This document shows, piece after piece, positions 63,154-64,000 of a DNA stretch of 64,000 bases. This stretch comes from Chryseobacterium sp. 3008163. Its GTDB lineage: Bacteria; Bacteroidota; Bacteroidia; Flavobacteriales; Weeksellaceae. The translations under genes were made by a program, and so were the position numbers. Location: NCBI RefSeq assembly GCF_003669035.1, contig NZ_CP033070.1, positions 682,001 to 746,000 on the forward strand. The letters run 5' to 3'. Positions within the stretch are counted from its first letter, which is position 1, and each line of letters opens with the position of its first letter. The notes beneath the pieces are model-generated. The model was given only the letters and a program-made list of their open reading frames with translations, ran no database searches and was not told the DNA's origin.

Positions 63154-64000
63154 ATGTATAAACATTTCCTTTTAATTTTTATCACCATAATTTCAGCTGG
63201 TATGAATCCGGTAAAAGCCTGCACTATATTTTCCTGTTCAAGAGGTGGAGAAACATTCGTTGCGGCTAATGAAGATGACATGACTCCTTTTACAAGAATC
63301 TGGTATAATCCTGCCACTAAGGACCGATACGGATCCATTAGCTTCGGAGCTCCGGATATGCAGTCCGCCGCAGCAATGAACGAATACGGACTATTCTATG
63401 ATTTTGCAGCAGCCAATTACGATTTGAGTAAACTGAACCTAAAAAATCCTTACAAAGGGGATCTGATGTGGGAAATATTAGGAAAATGCAAAAATGTAAA
63501 AGAAGCTATGGTTCTATTGAAAAATATGATTATGCAATATCTGCCAAAGCTTTATTAGCTGACAAAGAAGGAAATTCTATTGTGATTACTCCCGGAGGAA
63601 TCATAGAAAAGAAAGGTGACTTCCAAGTGAATTCAAACTGCAATATGATCAATGGAAAACTCTCATGCAGACGACCTGACATAGCCAATGAAATGCTTGC
63701 TGCTTCCAAGGAAAACAATATTGGGTTTTTAAAAACCATTTTAGATAAAACCCACCAGGAAGGAGAATTGAATACTTTATATTCTACCATCTGCGACCTT
63801 AAAAAGGGAATTATCTACGTCTATCTTTTTCACGACTACAATACAGTATATAAAATTGACTTAAAATCCGAACTCAAAAAGGGCTACCATATTGAAAATC
63901 TGGCTGATCATTTTCCTGCTTCATTTGCCTATGAACATTTCTCTAAGAATCATTCTTTATATCTTAAAGAATCTATTTTTCAGGAAATGATGAATAAAGG
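63154..64000 (+). pseudogene. Choloylglycine-hydrolase-like Ntn hydrolase, frameshifted and cut by the window end
   Basis: The signal peptide ends at KAC (MYKHFLLIFITIISAGMNPVKAC), and Cys23 followed by TIFSCSRGGETFVAANEDD fits the N-terminal nucleophile Cys of linear amide C-N hydrolases. Frame 1 stops at TAG 63556-63558 after MQYLPKLY. Adding one A to the run at 63520-63524 restores KKYDYAISAKALLADKEGNSIVITPGG, and this frame stays open to base 64000, through RRPDIANEMLAASKENN and YVYLFHDYNTVYKIDL. The substrate is unknown; relatives cleave bile salts, penicillins, acyl-amino acids or acyl-homoserine lactones. Confidence 0.8.

Noticed and set aside
1..64000. Insertion sequences, prophage, integrative elements, tRNA or rRNA genes
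   Set aside because: No transposase, integrase, phage structural gene or RNA gene pattern was recognised on either strand.

Overview
The window comes from an AT-rich member of the Bacteroidota, most likely Chryseobacterium or a close relative in the Weeksellaceae. Evidence: six proteins carry C-terminal type IX secretion (T9SS) sorting domains; gldF and gldG gliding genes are present; promoters follow the Bacteroidota TAnnTTTG pattern; intergenic hairpin repeats are of flavobacterial style; and a glycosylasparaginase of the Elizabethkingia (Flavobacterium) meningosepticum type is present. No tRNA, rRNA, CRISPR array, transposase, integrase or prophage gene was recognised.

Layout. 1-2.8 kb: end of an unknown gene, a small unknown protein, a secreted peptide-deformylase-like protein with an altered metal site, a ChaN-like haem-binding protein and an 11-unit 21-bp tandem repeat. 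3-13.2 kb: a haem acquisition locus. One minus-strand operon encodes a TonB receptor (frameshifted), a HmuY-like lipoprotein, HmuT, HmuU, HmuV, a methyltransferase and a HemS-type haem-degrading protein. Facing away from it are two T9SS cargo genes, one a second HmuY-like protein. The receptor and both cargo genes share an upstream motif. 13.3-18 kb: a small monooxygenase, then assimilatory sulfate reduction (cysH-cysD-cysN plus a TauE/SafE transporter) behind an Rrf2 regulator. 18.1-24.6 kb: small cytosolic proteins (DUF4268, zinc ribbon, DUF2314/ankyrin, YwqG, ankyrin), a YceI lipoprotein and an outer-membrane beta-barrel receptor. 24.9-30.9 kb: gldFG, hemJ, a lipoprotein, kbl and a cupin-like protein.

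30.9-39 kb: secreted M1 peptidase, DacB/PBP4, PriA, a dense nest of hairpin repeats, an AEC transporter and a membrane protein. 39-46.8 kb: a minus-strand cluster with GH2 beta-mannosidase, glycosylasparaginase and GH20 hexosaminidase, which together could dismantle the Man-GlcNAc-GlcNAc-Asn core of N-glycoproteins; CutC, a GxxExxY protein and a broken lipoprotein gene lie among them. 46.9-53 kb: DUF4197 protein, scoAB 3-oxoacid CoA-transferase, a large purple-acid-phosphatase-like T9SS protein, and rplS. 53.1-64 kb: alpha/beta hydrolase, EamA transporter, two tandem M36 fungalysin-type T9SS proteases, rpsA, and a choloylglycine-hydrolase-like gene cut by the window end.

Two things stand out. 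First, the haem locus pairs a lipoprotein HmuY with a T9SS-secreted HmuY paralogue under shared promoter elements, suggesting a secreted haemophore. Second, four reading frames (about 10.08, 22.3, 43.29 and 63.52 kb) are each broken by what looks like loss of one base in a short A/T run. This may be biological, but consensus sequence error must be excluded first.
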